A DNA stretch of 64,000 nucleotides from Elymus sibiricus (Eukaryota > Streptophyta > Magnoliopsida > Poales > Poaceae): the NCBI GenBank assembly GCA_039707655.1, contig CM077666.1, forward strand, positions 284,693,166 to 284,757,165, in the 5' to 3' direction. Both the position numbers and the translations under genes were made by a program. Below, in pieces: positions 32,750 through 43,831 of the stretch (position 1 is its first letter; every line of letters begins with the position of its first letter). The notes beneath the pieces were generated by a model. It saw only the letters and a list, made by a program, of their open reading frames with translations, made no database searches and was not told where the DNA came from.

Positions 32750-34402
32750 TGATGTCTACTACACAACTTATTCTTGTAGACTCATGTTGGGCCTCCAAGC
32801 GCAGAGTTTTGTAGGACAGTAGCAATTTTCCCTCAAGTGGATGACCTAAGGTTTATCAATCCATGGGAGGCGTAGGTTGAAGATGATATCTCTCAAACAA
32901 GCCTGCAACCAAATACAAGAAATCTCTTGTGTCCCCAACACACCCAATACAATGGTAAATTGTATAGGTGCACTAGTTCGGCGAAGAAATGGTGATAAAA
33001 GTGTAGTATGGATAGTAGATATAGGTTTTTGTAATCTGAAAATATAAAAACAGCAAGGTAGCAAGTAACAAAAGTGAGCACAAACAGTATTGCAATGCTT
33101 GAAAACAAGGCCTAGGGCTCATACTTTCGCTAGTGCAATCTCTCAACAATGCTAATATAATTGGATCATATAACCATCCCTCAATGTGCAATAAAGAATC
33201 ACTCCCAAGTTCCTATTAGCGGAGAACATAAGATAGAAATTGTTTGTAGGGTACGAAACCACCTCAAAGTTATCCTTTCCGATCGATCTATTGAGCTATT
33301 CCTATAAGTGTCACAAACAGCCCTAGAGTTCGTACTAAAATAACACCATATGATACACATCAACCAACTCTAACGTCACCTAGATACTCCAATGTCACCA
33401 CAAGTATCCGTGAGTTGATTATACGATATGCATCAAACAACTTCATAATCATAATATTCAATCCACACAAAGAACTCCAAGGAGCACCCCAAAGTTTCTA
33501 TCGGAGAAAAGATAATGAAAACGTGCATCAACCCCTATGCATAGATTACCCCAATGTCACCGCAGGAATCCTCGAGTTGAATGCCAAAACATATATCAAG
33601 TGAATCAATATAATACCCCATTGTCACCACGGGTATTAATATGCAAGACATACATCAAGTGTTCTCAAATCTGAAATATTCAATCCGACAATAACGAAAC
33701 CTCAAAGGGAAAAGATTCGATTCATCACAACAAAGATAGAGAGGGAAGAAACACCATATGATCCAACTATATTAACAAAGCTCGCGATACATCAAGATCG
33801 TGCCATATCAAAAACACGAGAGAGAGAGAGAGAGAGAGATCAAACACATAGCTACTAGTTCATACCCTCAGCCCCGAGCGTGAACTACTCCCTCCTCATC
33901 ATGGAGGCCGCCGGGATGATTCAGATGGCCTCCGGTGATGATTTCCCCCTCTGACAGGGTGCCGGAACGGGTCTCCAAATGGTATTTCGAAGGTACAGAA
34001 GCTTGCAGCGGCATAGTCCAAAATCTAGGGTTATTTCTAGGGGTTTCTCTATTTATAGGATTTTTCAGCGTTGGAATCACGTCAAGATGGGCTAAGATAG
34101 GCCCACGAGGTACCTGGGCACACCACCCCCCCTGGCGCGCCCAGGTGCCTCGTGGGCACCTCGTGGCTCTTCTGGTCCTCCCATGAAGCTTCTAGTGTCT
34201 CTTTTGTTCCAAAAAAAATCGTCAAAAAGTTTCAGCTCATTTGGAGAACTTTTATTTCTGCACAAAAACAACACCACGGTCGTTCTGCTGAAAACAGCGT
34301 CAGTCCGGGTTAGTTCTAATCAAATCATACCAAAACCATATAGAATTGTTATAAACATGGCATGAATACTTCATAAATTATAGATACGTTGGAGACGTAT
34401 CA
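32750..34402 (-). repeat. 3' LTR of element B
   Basis: Plus strand from TGATGTCTACTACAC (32750) to GAGACGTATCA (34402). It contains a (GA)n run near 33820, a TATA box (CTATAAATAG, minus, about 34050-34058) and an inverted repeat at 34107-34151. Transcription from this LTR would run leftward, toward the small gene at 31731-32152. Confidence 0.93.
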
Positions 34403-37400
34403 GCATCCCCAAGCTTAATTCCTACTCGTCCTCGAGTAGGTAAATGATAAAAAGAAATAATTTATGAAGTGTGAATGCAAGCATAGTGCATAAGTTTGAT
34501 CAATGATAATCTCAATCACTTTTTCTAGCATCAATATATATCATATTCAGTAGCTCATCTCATAAAACTTCTCATGATCAAGTAGCAAGCTATTCACATG
34601 TTTAAAGTATAGGCCATAAACTTTCTTGAAAACTAACAAACTATGTTCTCAGTCATCAAACAATTGCAATTCATCTTATTTTCAGGAAGGGTCTATGTAA
34701 GAGCTTTGATCTAGCAAATTCCACATACTCAACCATCATTTAGTCTTCCATGATTGCTGACACTCAAAGCATATTTTTAGAACACATTGTTTCAGTCAAA
34801 CACATAGGAAGATAGGGGCTTAATGTTTTGCCTCCCAACTTATTTATCTCATGGATAATGTCAACAATAATAACTCATGATCACCTATATTCAACTGGAT
34901 ATATGTGCCTGGATCTTTCCCTACCACATAATGCTTGACAACTAAAGAATAAATAGAGCGGAATACGGATGAACATTAATGACTCTTGCATAAAAGTAAA
35001 TACAGAAAAGTAAAAGATAGGCCCTTCGCATAGGGAAGCAGAGGTTGTCATGCGCTTTTTGTTGTTGGATGCACAAGCCCTTAATGTAAAGGAACGTCAC
35101 GTTATATTGCCCCTTGTGATAGCAACCTTTATTATGCAGTCTGTCGCTTTTATTTCTTTACCATCACAAGTTCGTACAACGTTTATTTTCCCTTGCAATA
35201 AAAGATCATACATAATTTAGGAGCATTTTTTATTGCTTTTTGCACCGATGACAACTTACTTGAAGGATCTTATTCAATCCATAGGTAGATATAGTGGACT
35301 CTCATGGCAAGAAACTGGGTTTAAGGATTTTTGGATGCACAAGTAGTATCTCTACTTAGTACGAATTTTTGGCTATCAAAAGATCCTAAGCAAGCACCAC
35401 ATGTTAGAGGATCCATGACAATACAACTTCTATGTGAATATAAACAAACATAACTCATTACGTTGTCTTCCTTGTCCAACGTCAACTACTTGATCAAGCT
35501 TGAAAATAATTAATGGGGGCTCACAATCATAGAAGATGTCCAAGATAGTATATTTATATGTGAAATTTCTCTTCCTTCAAAATTCTTTCATGAATTGTTC
35601 AAGTGACCAATGCTATGTTTGTTAGCTTTCAATAAATTTTACCACTTATACTTCTTGTATGTGAAGTCACTACTCCCCATGGGACAAGCATATGAAGCAT
35701 ATAAATTTCAAATTTATGATATTCAATTTATTTCAACAATTTACTCATAGGATATAAGTGAAGCACAGGAGTAAATGACAAACTACTCCAAAAAGATATA
35801 AGCGAAGACCAAATGAGTAGTTAAGTAAATAGGTAGCTATGTGAGGACTCTCTCTCATTTAAAAATTTCAGATCTTAAGTATTTTATTCAAACAGCAAGA
35901 AAACAAAATAAAATAACATTCCAAGGATAGCACATATCATGTGAAGAAGCAAAAACTTAGGCTCAACCAAAACTGACCGATAGTTGTTGATTAAGAATGG
36001 TGGGATGCCTACCGGGGCATCCCCAAGCTTAGATGCTTGAGACTTCTTGAGATATTAATTTGGTATGCCTTGGGCATCCACAAGCTTGAGCTTTTGTGTC
36101 TCATTAATTCCTCTCATATCACGGTTTCTATAAATCTTAAAAACTTCATCCACACAAAACTCAACAAGAACTCGTGAGATAAGTTAGTATAAATCAACTC
36201 AAAACCTTAACATTCTCTACTGTAGCAAATCACAAAAATTATAATTAAACATTGCATACTAAATGCCTCTTCATATTTAATACCCCTATCCTCAAATGGA
36301 AACACTAAACATGCAAACATATGCAAACAATGCAACTATAACAGCAATCTGCCAAAACAGAACAGTCTGTAAAAGGGGAATAAGAATCCATACTTCCCTA
36401 ACTCCAAAAATTCTGAAAAATTACAAATTTACAGAGGACTCAAGCATTCTTACTTTGTAAAAATTTCAGATTTTTATCATGTTCTGACTATTCAGGAATA
36501 TTCTGGACATAACAGAAAACTTTCTGTTTTCAAACAGCAACACTTGAACTTGCAAACTGAGCATGGTAAAGGCTATAATTGGCATTTTATTGAACTAAAA
36601 GATACAAAACATGATTATTGATAACATCAAGAAAATATCAACAGAAGAAAATGACGCTCCAAGAAAAACTCGTATTATGTGACGACTAAAAATATAGCTC
36701 CAAGTAAGGTTACCGATAATGTTGAAGACGAAAGAGGGGATGCCTTCCGGGGCATCCCCAAGCTTAGACGCTTGAGTCTTCCTTGAGTATTAACTTGGGG
36801 GGGCCTTGGGAATCCCCAAGCTTAGGGTCTTGCCACTCCTTATTCTCCTCATATCGATATCTCACCCAAAACTTGAAAACTTCAATCACACAAAACTTAA
36901 CGGAACTTCGTGAGATAGGTTAGTATGATAAAAATAAATCATCCAATTAGGTACTGTCAAGACAAGATTCATAATTGTTCTCACATGATTCCTAATGTAT
37001 TCTATCATTTCCACAATTTATATTACTCAATATAAGCTATGGAAACACTAAAACAAGCAAACTATGCACCAAAAACAGAATCTGTCAAAAACAGAACAGC
37101 GTGTAGTGAGCGATTTAAAAACCATACTTCTGTACCTCAAAGAATTATGAAAAAATAGGAAAACGTAAATAAATTGTATCCCAATACTGTGTAAAAATTT
37201 CAGAATTTTTTTACGCTCCAGTACAGAAAAGAAATTCCAGCACTGGACGCAAAAGTTTCTGTTTTTGCACAGAATCAAATCAACAAGCATCCACACTATC
37301 CCAAAGGCTTTATTTGGCACATTATTGAAAGAAAACATATAAAACATGATTACTACAGTAGATTAATCATGTGTACACACAAAAACAGTAGGTATAAATA

Positions 37401-37505
37401 TTGGGTTGTCTCCCAACAAGCGCTTTTCTTTAAAGCCTTTTAGCTAGGCATGATGATTTCAATGATGCTCACATAGAAGTAAAGAATTGAAACATAACGG
37501 GAGCA
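34403..37505 (-). other. Non-coding interior of element B with duplicated structural module
   Basis: Three kilobases without a supported frame. Next to the 3' LTR the element strand reads TAAGCTTGGGGATGC, probably the polypurine primer. The same motif recurs at 36017-36031 and 36751-36766, with weaker partners at 36073-36088 and 36810-36824. The stretches 36000-36660 and 36720-37360 are diverged copies of one ~720 bp unit, which also has a homologue in element E (53720-54370). Each unit holds a hairpin GGGGATGCC...GGCATCCCC. Confidence 0.7.
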
Positions 37506-39209
37506 TCATGAATCATATGTTCCTCTCTCATAATAATTTTCAGTAGCATCATGAATGGATTCATCAATATAGCTATCATATAAAGCATTCTTTTCATGAT
37601 CCACAAGCATAGAATTTTTATTACTCTCCACACAAGCAATTTTCTTCTCATTCATAATAGTGGGAGTATCGTATGAAACTCGAATACTATAAATTGTTTC
37701 CACATTAAAAGAGTGATGTTCAGTAAAAGGATTTTCATAATTATAACAATTATTATAATAATAATCATCACTATTTTTCATAACATAAGTATCATCACAA
37801 TAATCATCATAGATAGGAGGCATGAAATCATCGTAACAAATTTGATCATTCAAAGTAGGGGGACCAAAAAGATCATCTTCATTAAGTATAGCATCTCCAA
37901 GCTTGGGACAAACATAAATTGCAGCAAATAAATTCTCAAACATGTCATTATCATCAAACATAGCATCCTCAAGCTTGTGGCTTTGCATATCATAAGCATA
38001 ATCACTTTCATCATTAATAGTATGAATAACACCAATAGTATAACAATTATCATCATAATTTTCCAAGTTGGTGCCATAAAGATTTTCAAGATTATAAGAA
38101 ACATCATTATTTTCCCAATCATAATCATCATAATGAGTAATAGGTATAATAAAATCATCCTCAATAGTTCCTTCGGACATTGTACCATAAGACAAAGAAG
38201 CAATATCATCTTCAAGTATATCATCTTCCACAATTATTTTTGATTCACTCTCATGAGGCATAACAATAATAGGAGCAACATCATTTGGGAGGGATACCTT
38301 TTTACCACTATTCTTTCTTCTTTTCTTCTTCTTCACCACATCATGTGTGGGTTTAATCAATTTTTCCGAGCTTCTTATTGATGAGATTGGTTGAATAGGG
38401 AGCTCCTTCTCGTCACCTATTTCATCATAAGAAAAAATAGGAGGATTTTGGGAAACCTCTTCCCCTTCATTAGTATTCTCTTCATATTCTATTTGTTTTC
38501 TTGTCTTTAAATAATTGGCAACATAAGGATTCTCAATGCAATTTACCGCACAATACATATAAATTTCCTCTAGATCAAAATCGAGAAATCTCTTGAGATT
38601 ATATTCTGGAATATCCCTAGTTATACGTTTCGTTTCTTCATACCCCAGAAGCAGACTAAGTTCATTATGATGCGCAAGGGTAATCAAGTTATCATAATTT
38701 TTGGACACGATTCGATCATGAAACAATTTGCATTGGAGATTTAAATGACCACGTTCATTGCAAAGTTCATAAGGATGGCGAGAAAAATTAAATCTTTCAG
38801 CACAATCATCTAGCCTCTCTTGCAACCCTTTAGTTTCTAAATACTTATGCCTCTTACAAAATCTATTTTCCCTTTTTGGTATGCATTTGCACTCCCAATT
38901 CACTCCACAAAAATTGACATCCTTATAGGAGACATCATTATCATGACTAGTGCAATCATCATTAGTATTATGGATATTCAAAGAATTCATACTAGCAACA
39001 TTGCAATCATGCTCATCATTCATGGATTTTATGCCAAACATTTTATTGAATTCTTCTTCTATCAATTGAGCACAATTTTCCGATCCATCATTTTCAAGAA
39101 AGACATGATAAATACGAATAATATGAGGCAACCTCAATTCCATTTTTTTGTAGTTTTCTTTAATAAGCCAAACTAGTGATAAACAAGAAACTAAAAGATT
39201 CGATTGCAA
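37506..39209 (-). CDS. 567-residue acidic protein of element B, function unknown
   Basis: A single open frame starting about 30 bases after the primer site. The N-terminal third has a Cys-rich stretch (CGVNWECKCIPKRENRFCKR, residues about 100-120) and MELRLPHIIRIYHVFLEN. A Lys-rich patch (KKKKRRKNSGKK, near 300) looks like a nuclear localisation signal. The C-terminal half is very rich in Asp, Tyr and Asn (DDYDWENNDV, DDYYYNNCYNYEN). No Gag core, zinc knuckle, protease or polymerase motif is seen. It is intact, unlike the neighbouring elements, which suggests either youth or selection. Possible roles include a packaging or trans-acting cofactor for a non-autonomous element. This is inference. 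Confidence 0.7.
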   Translation of the reverse strand: MQSNLLVSCLSLVWLIKENYKKMELRLPHIIRIYHVFLENDGSENCAQLIEEEFNKMFGIKSMNDEHDCNVASMNSLNIHNTNDDCTSHDNDVSYKDVNFCGVNWECKCIPKRENRFCKRHKYLETKGLQERLDDCAERFNFSRHPYELCNERGHLNLQCKLFHDRIVSKNYDNLITLAHHNELSLLLGYEETKRITRDIPEYNLKRFLDFDLEEIYMYCAVNCIENPYVANYLKTRKQIEYEENTNEGEEVSQNPPIFSYDEIGDEKELPIQPISSIRSSEKLIKPTHDVVKKKKRRKNSGKKVSLPNDVAPIIVMPHESESKIIVEDDILEDDIASLSYGTMSEGTIEDDFIIPITHYDDYDWENNDVSYNLENLYGTNLENYDDNCYTIGVIHTINDESDYAYDMQSHKLEDAMFDDNDMFENLFAAIYVCPKLGDAILNEDDLFGPPTLNDQICYDDFMPPIYDDYCDDTYVMKNSDDYYYNNCYNYENPFTEHHSFNVETIYSIRVSYDTPTIMNEKKIACVESNKNSMLVDHEKNALYDSYIDESIHDATENYYERGTYDS

Positions 39210-39239
39210 GATCTAAAGATATACCTTCAAGCACTCACC

Positions 39240-39257
39240 TCCCCGGCAACGGCACCA
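39240..39257 (-). other. Primer-binding site, tRNA-Asp type with one mismatch (element B)
   Basis: The plus strand reads TCCCCGGCAACGGCACCA. It differs from the plant tRNA-Asp end by G to A in the acceptor part and lies 10 bases from the inner LTR end. Confidence 0.8.
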
Positions 39258-39267
39258 GAAAAGAGCT

Positions 39268-40913
39268 TGATGTCTACTACACAACTTATTCTTGTAGACT
39301 CGTGTTGGGCCTCCAAGCGCAGAGTTTTGTAGGACAGTAGCAATTTTCCCTCAAGTGGATGACCTAAGGTTTATCAATCCATGGGAGGCGTAGGTTGAAG
39401 ATGATATCTCTCAAACAACCCTGCAACCAAATACAAGAAATCTCTTGTGTCCCCAACACACCCAATACAAGGGTAAATTGTATAGGTGCACTAGTTCGGC
39501 GAAGAGATGGTGATAAAAGTGTAGTATGGATAGTAGATATAGGTTTTTGTAATATGAAAATATAAAAACAGCAAGGTAGCAAGTAACAAAAGTGAGCACA
39601 AACAGTATTGCAATGCTTGAAAACAAGGCCTAGGGTTCATACTTTCGCTAGTGCAATCTCTCAACAACGCTAATATAATTGGATCATATAACCATCCCTC
39701 AATGTGCAATAAAGAATCACTCCCAAGTTCCTATTAGTGGAGAACATAAGATAGAAATTGTTTGTAGGGTACGAAACCACCTCAAAGTTATCCTTTCCGA
39801 TCGATCTATTGAGCTATTCCTATAAGTGTCACAAACAGCCCAAGAGTTCGTACTAAAATAACACCATATGATACACATCAACCAACTCTAATGTCACCTA
39901 GATACTCCAATGTCACCACAAGTATCCGTGATTTGATTATACGATATGCATCAAACAACTTCATAATCATAATATTCAATCCACACAAAGAACTCCAAGG
40001 AGCACCCCAAAGTTTCTATCGGAGAAAAGATAATGAAAACGTGCATCAACCCCTATGCATAGATTACCCCAATGTCACCACGGGAATCCGCGAGTTGAAT
40101 GCCAAAACATATATCAAGTGAATCAATATAATACCCCATTGTCACCACGGGTATTCATATGCAAGACATACATCAAGTGTTCTCAAATCTGAAATATTCA
40201 ATCCAACAATAACGAAACCTCAAAGGAAAAAGATTCGATTCATCACAACAAAGATAGAGAGGGAAGAAACACCATATGATCCAACTATATTAACAAAGCT
40301 CGCGATACATCAAGATCGTGCCATATCAAGAACACGAGAGAGAGAGAGAGATCAAACACATAGCTACTAGTACATACCCTCAGCCCCGAAGGTGAACTAC
40401 TCCCTCCTCGTCATGGAGGCCGTCGGGATGATTGAGATGGTCTCCGGTGATGATTTCCCCCTCCGGCAGGGTGCCGGAACGGGTCTCTAGATGGTATTTC
40501 GAAGGTACAGAAGCTTGCGGCGGCGTAGTCCAAAATCTAGGGTTATTTCTGGGGGTTTCTCTATTTATAGGATTTTTCAACGTTGGAATCACGTCAAGAC
40601 GGGCTAAGATGGGCCCACGAGGTACCTGGGCACGCCACCCCCCCTGGCGTGCCTAGGTGCCTTGTGGGCACCTCGTGGCTCTTCTGGTCCTCCCATGAAG
40701 CTTCTAGTGTCTCTTTTGTTCCAAAAAAATCGTCAAAAAGTTTCAGCTCATTTGGAGAACTTTTATTTCTGCACAAAAACAACACCACAGTAGTTCTGCT
40801 GAAAACAGCGTCAGTCCGGGTTAGTTCTAATCAAATCATACCAAAACCATATAGAATTGTTATAAACATGGCATGAATACTTCATAAATTATAGATACGT
40901 TGGAGACGTATCA
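39268..40913 (-). repeat. 5' LTR of element B
   Basis: Colinear with 32750-34402. TATA box at 40561-40570 (minus), inverted repeat at 40619-40663. The outer end TATCA is followed by the TSD GCGCC at 40914-40918. Confidence 0.93.
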
Positions 40914-40918
40914 GCGCC

Positions 40919-42215
40919 CGACTCCAACGACGAGCGACACAGTCCAACGCGGCCCCAGTCGTTAGCAGTTAACGGTCAAACCATTGACCCGACGCCAACG
41001 TCCAGTTTGAGCATTTGTGAGGGTTTCAGACAAGAGAGTGGGGAAAAGGGAGCAACAGTTTACAGCGTGGGCAAAACTGAGCACAACTAAGGAACCAGGG
41101 GCACAAAAATAGAAAACCCAAGTCAAAAACAAGCTTTTCGAGAATTTCGACAAAATTATTTATGAGAGCAAAGCAAAAAAATTGACAAACTAATGTGTTG
41201 CCTCCCATTAAGCATTGGTTTTTTAGGTTGCTAAGCTCGACCCCATACCTCAGTATCATGTCAAGTCCCTGGTGGCCTGAGATTTTCTTTACTTACCACA
41301 CATACTCGTTTAGGTGGGGGAACATACTTCTCCTTTGCTCCTGGCTTCTTCGGGAAGTATTTCACTATTTCTTCTTCACAAATTCTGAAAGTTACTTTCC
41401 CTTCAGAGTAGTCCAGTGCTGCACCTGCGGTATTCAAAAATGGTCTACCAAGGATAATTGATAATTTTTCATCTTCGGGCATGTCAAGAATAACAAAATC
41501 AGTAGGCATAACATGCCCATCTAATCTTAGTGGAACGTTCTCAACGACTCCCACTGGCTTCTTTGTGGACTTATCTGCCATCTGCAAGGTTATATTTGTG
41601 GGCATTCACTCCGCTAAATTAAATTTGTGATAGAGAGTTAAAGGCATCACACTAACACCTACTCCTACATCACAAAGAGCATTATTTATATCAAGACTAC
41701 CAATTGAACAAGATATTGTGGGTATACCTGGATCACCCAACTTTTCTGGTATCTTATTCTCAAAGGCGTACTCCGTTATTGTAGCCACCTGTTCCTTCAA
41801 GTTCATACTCCTTTTATTGTTAATGATGTCACGCATGAACTTGGCAAAAGTAGGAATCTTTAATATATTAGTTACATGCATCGAAACTTTAAGACCAGCT
41901 ATTGCTTGTAAAAAGGAGGAATAAAGTGCATTATTTGAAGGTGGCCTGGCAGCTTTGAGATAAGGAAGTGTTTTCTTCGTTTTACCTTTGTCTTTCTCCT
42001 TTTCCTTACCTCGTTCTTTATTCCCCGTTGATTGACTACTTTCTCCTCTGGTGGGATAAGGTGGTCGGCTGCTCCTTTCCACCCTTGGTCCTTCAACTCT
42101 TTCAACTTCCGGGGTGTCTTCTTCTTCATTATTGTCACCATCTACTGTTTCAGCATCAGGGTCAGTTTCTTTGTCAACTTCTGCTTCATTTTCTTGAGCA
42201 TTCTGATGGACCTGT
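40919..42215 (-). pseudogene. Element D: protease end of gag-PR, fragment 1, plus non-coding tail
   Basis: The minus strand carries an Athila-type protease (LCDVGVGVSVMPLTLYHKF, then LQMADKSTKKPVGVVENVPL, LDMPEDEKLSIILGRPFLNT). A TGA at 41606-41608 falls inside the protease between FNLAE and MPTN, so the frame is broken. Upstream is a charged Glu/Lys-rich linker cut at 42215 by solo LTR E1. Downstream (40919-41260) is non-coding, with the GGGAGGCAACACA-type segment seen after gag in related elements. No 3' LTR of D appears before element B, so D is truncated on this side. Confidence 0.75.
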
Positions 42216-43770
42216 TGATACGTCTCCAACGTATCTATAATTTTTGATTGTTTCATGCTATTATAGTATCAATCTTGGATGTTTTATATGCAATTATATG
42301 TCATTTTATATCATTTTTGGGAACTAGCCTATTAACCTAGTGCCCAGTGCCAGTTGCTGTTTTCTGCTTGTTTTTGGTTTTCCAGAAAATCAGTACCAAA
42401 CGGAGTCCAAACACTACGAAACTTTTTGACGATTTTTTTCTGGACAAAAGAGACCCTAGAAGCTTCGGGGGATGACCAGAAGACCTACGAGGAGACGACA
42501 AGGCAACAGGATGCGCCCAGGGGGGTGGCCGTGCCCTGTTACCTTGTGGGCCCCACGTGGCTCCTTTTGACCTAATTCCACTTCTATAAATTATCAAATA
42601 TTGGGAAACCAACAGAGAACCACCTCGAATAAATTTTCCACCGTTGCAAGCTTCTGTTCTTCCGCGATCCCATCTGGAGGCCTTTTCCGGTACCCTGCCG
42701 GAGGGGGAATCGATCATGGAGGGCTTCTACATCAACCTTACTGCCCTTCCGATGATGTGTGAGTAGTTCACCACAAACCTACGGGTCCATAGCTAGTAGC
42801 TAGATGGCTTCTTCTCTCTCTTTGATCTTCAATACAATGTTCTCCTCGATCTTCTTGGAGCTCTATTCGATGTAATCTTCTTTTGCAGTGTGTTTGTTGG
42901 GATCCGATGAATTGTGGGTTTATGATCTGAATATTCATGATAAGTAATTGAGTCTTTTCTGAACTTTATTATGCATGATTTTTAATAGCTTTGTATTTCT
43001 CTCCGATATATCCATTTGGTTTGGCCAACTAGATTGATTTATCTTCAGCGGCAGAGGTGCTTTGTAATGGGTTCAATCTTGCGGTGCACTATATCCCAGT
43101 GACAGCAAGGGACAAGACACATATTTGTATTGTTGCCATTAAGGGTAAAACGATGAGGTTTATTCATATTGATTGGGTTTACTTTGTCTATATCATGTCA
43201 TCTTGCTTAAGGCGTTACTCCATTTTCATTAACTTAATACCCTAGATGCATGCTGGATATCGGTCGATGGGTGGAGTAATAGTAGTAGATGCAGGCAGGA
43301 GTTGGTCTACTTGTCTCGGACGTGATGCCTATATACATGATCATTGCCTTGAATATTGTCATAACTATGCGCTTTTCTATCAATTGCCCAACAGTAATTG
43401 GTCTACCCGTCGTATGTGTTCGAGAGAGAAGCCTCTAGTGAAAACTATGGCCCCCGGGTCTACTTTAAACATAAAAAGAAAACCTAAATTTACTTGCTGC
43501 GATTTTATTTCTTTTATTTTGTTTTGCAATTTATCTATCTACCACTACAAGATTTAATCCTTGCAAGTAACGAGTTCAAGGGGATTGATGACCCTCTTAC
43601 CCGCGTTGGGTGCAAGTATTTGCTTTTGTGTGTGCAGGTGCTGTTCACGAGGCTTTGTGTGATTCTCCTACTGGTTTGATAACCTTGGTTCTCACTGAGG
43701 GAAATGCTTATCTCTATTGTACTGCATCTCTTCTCCTCTTCGGGGGTCCCAACGCAGCTCACAAGTCGCA
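42216..43770 (+). repeat. Solo LTR E1 (family E, 1,555 bp) in element D
   Basis: TGATACGTCTCCAACG at 42216 to ACAAGTCGCA at 43770, flanked by a perfect TSD CCTGT (42211-42215 and 43771-43775). No primer site follows, hence a solo LTR. It is more diverged from the element E LTRs than those are from each other. Inverted repeat 42500-42545, TATA box CTATAAAT 42584-42591. Confidence 0.92.
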
Positions 43771-43775
43771 CCTGT

Positions 43776-43831
43776 TCTTCCGGTTCTTCCTCACGAAAGA
43801 GAAGTTCTCTGTTTTCTTGAGTTTGACTTTG
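43776..43831 (-). pseudogene. Element D gag, fragment 2 (56 bp between two insertions)
   Basis: A 56-base remnant encoding a Glu/Arg/Gln-rich linker, lying between solo LTR E1 and solo LTR C2. The frame stays open when the flanking D pieces are considered together without the TSD copies. Its last five bases, CTTTG, are the TSD of C2. Confidence 0.8.

Larger units (their letters stand above)
32750..40913 (-). mobile_element. Element B: complete non-autonomous LTR retrotransposon (8.16 kb)
   Basis: Two LTRs of 1,653 and 1,646 bp, a tRNA-Asp-type primer site at 39240-39257, a polypurine-like motif at 34403, and a perfect TSD GCGCC (32745-32749 and 40914-40918). The LTRs differ by roughly 2% by eye, mostly transitions, so insertion is fairly recent. 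The only sizeable frame (37506-39209) is neither a recognisable Gag nor Pol, so the element must borrow all proteins. LTR termini and promoter layout are shared with elements A and E. Confidence 0.93.

Noticed and set aside
37713..38243. Ile-rich plus-strand frames
   Set aside because: Antisense shadow of the Asp/Asn/Tyr-rich protein of element B.
40919..42256. Element D fragments considered as an independent host gene
   Set aside because: The protease motifs LCDVGVGVSVMP and IILGRPFL and the continuation of the frame beyond the insertions identify a retrotransposon gag-protease.
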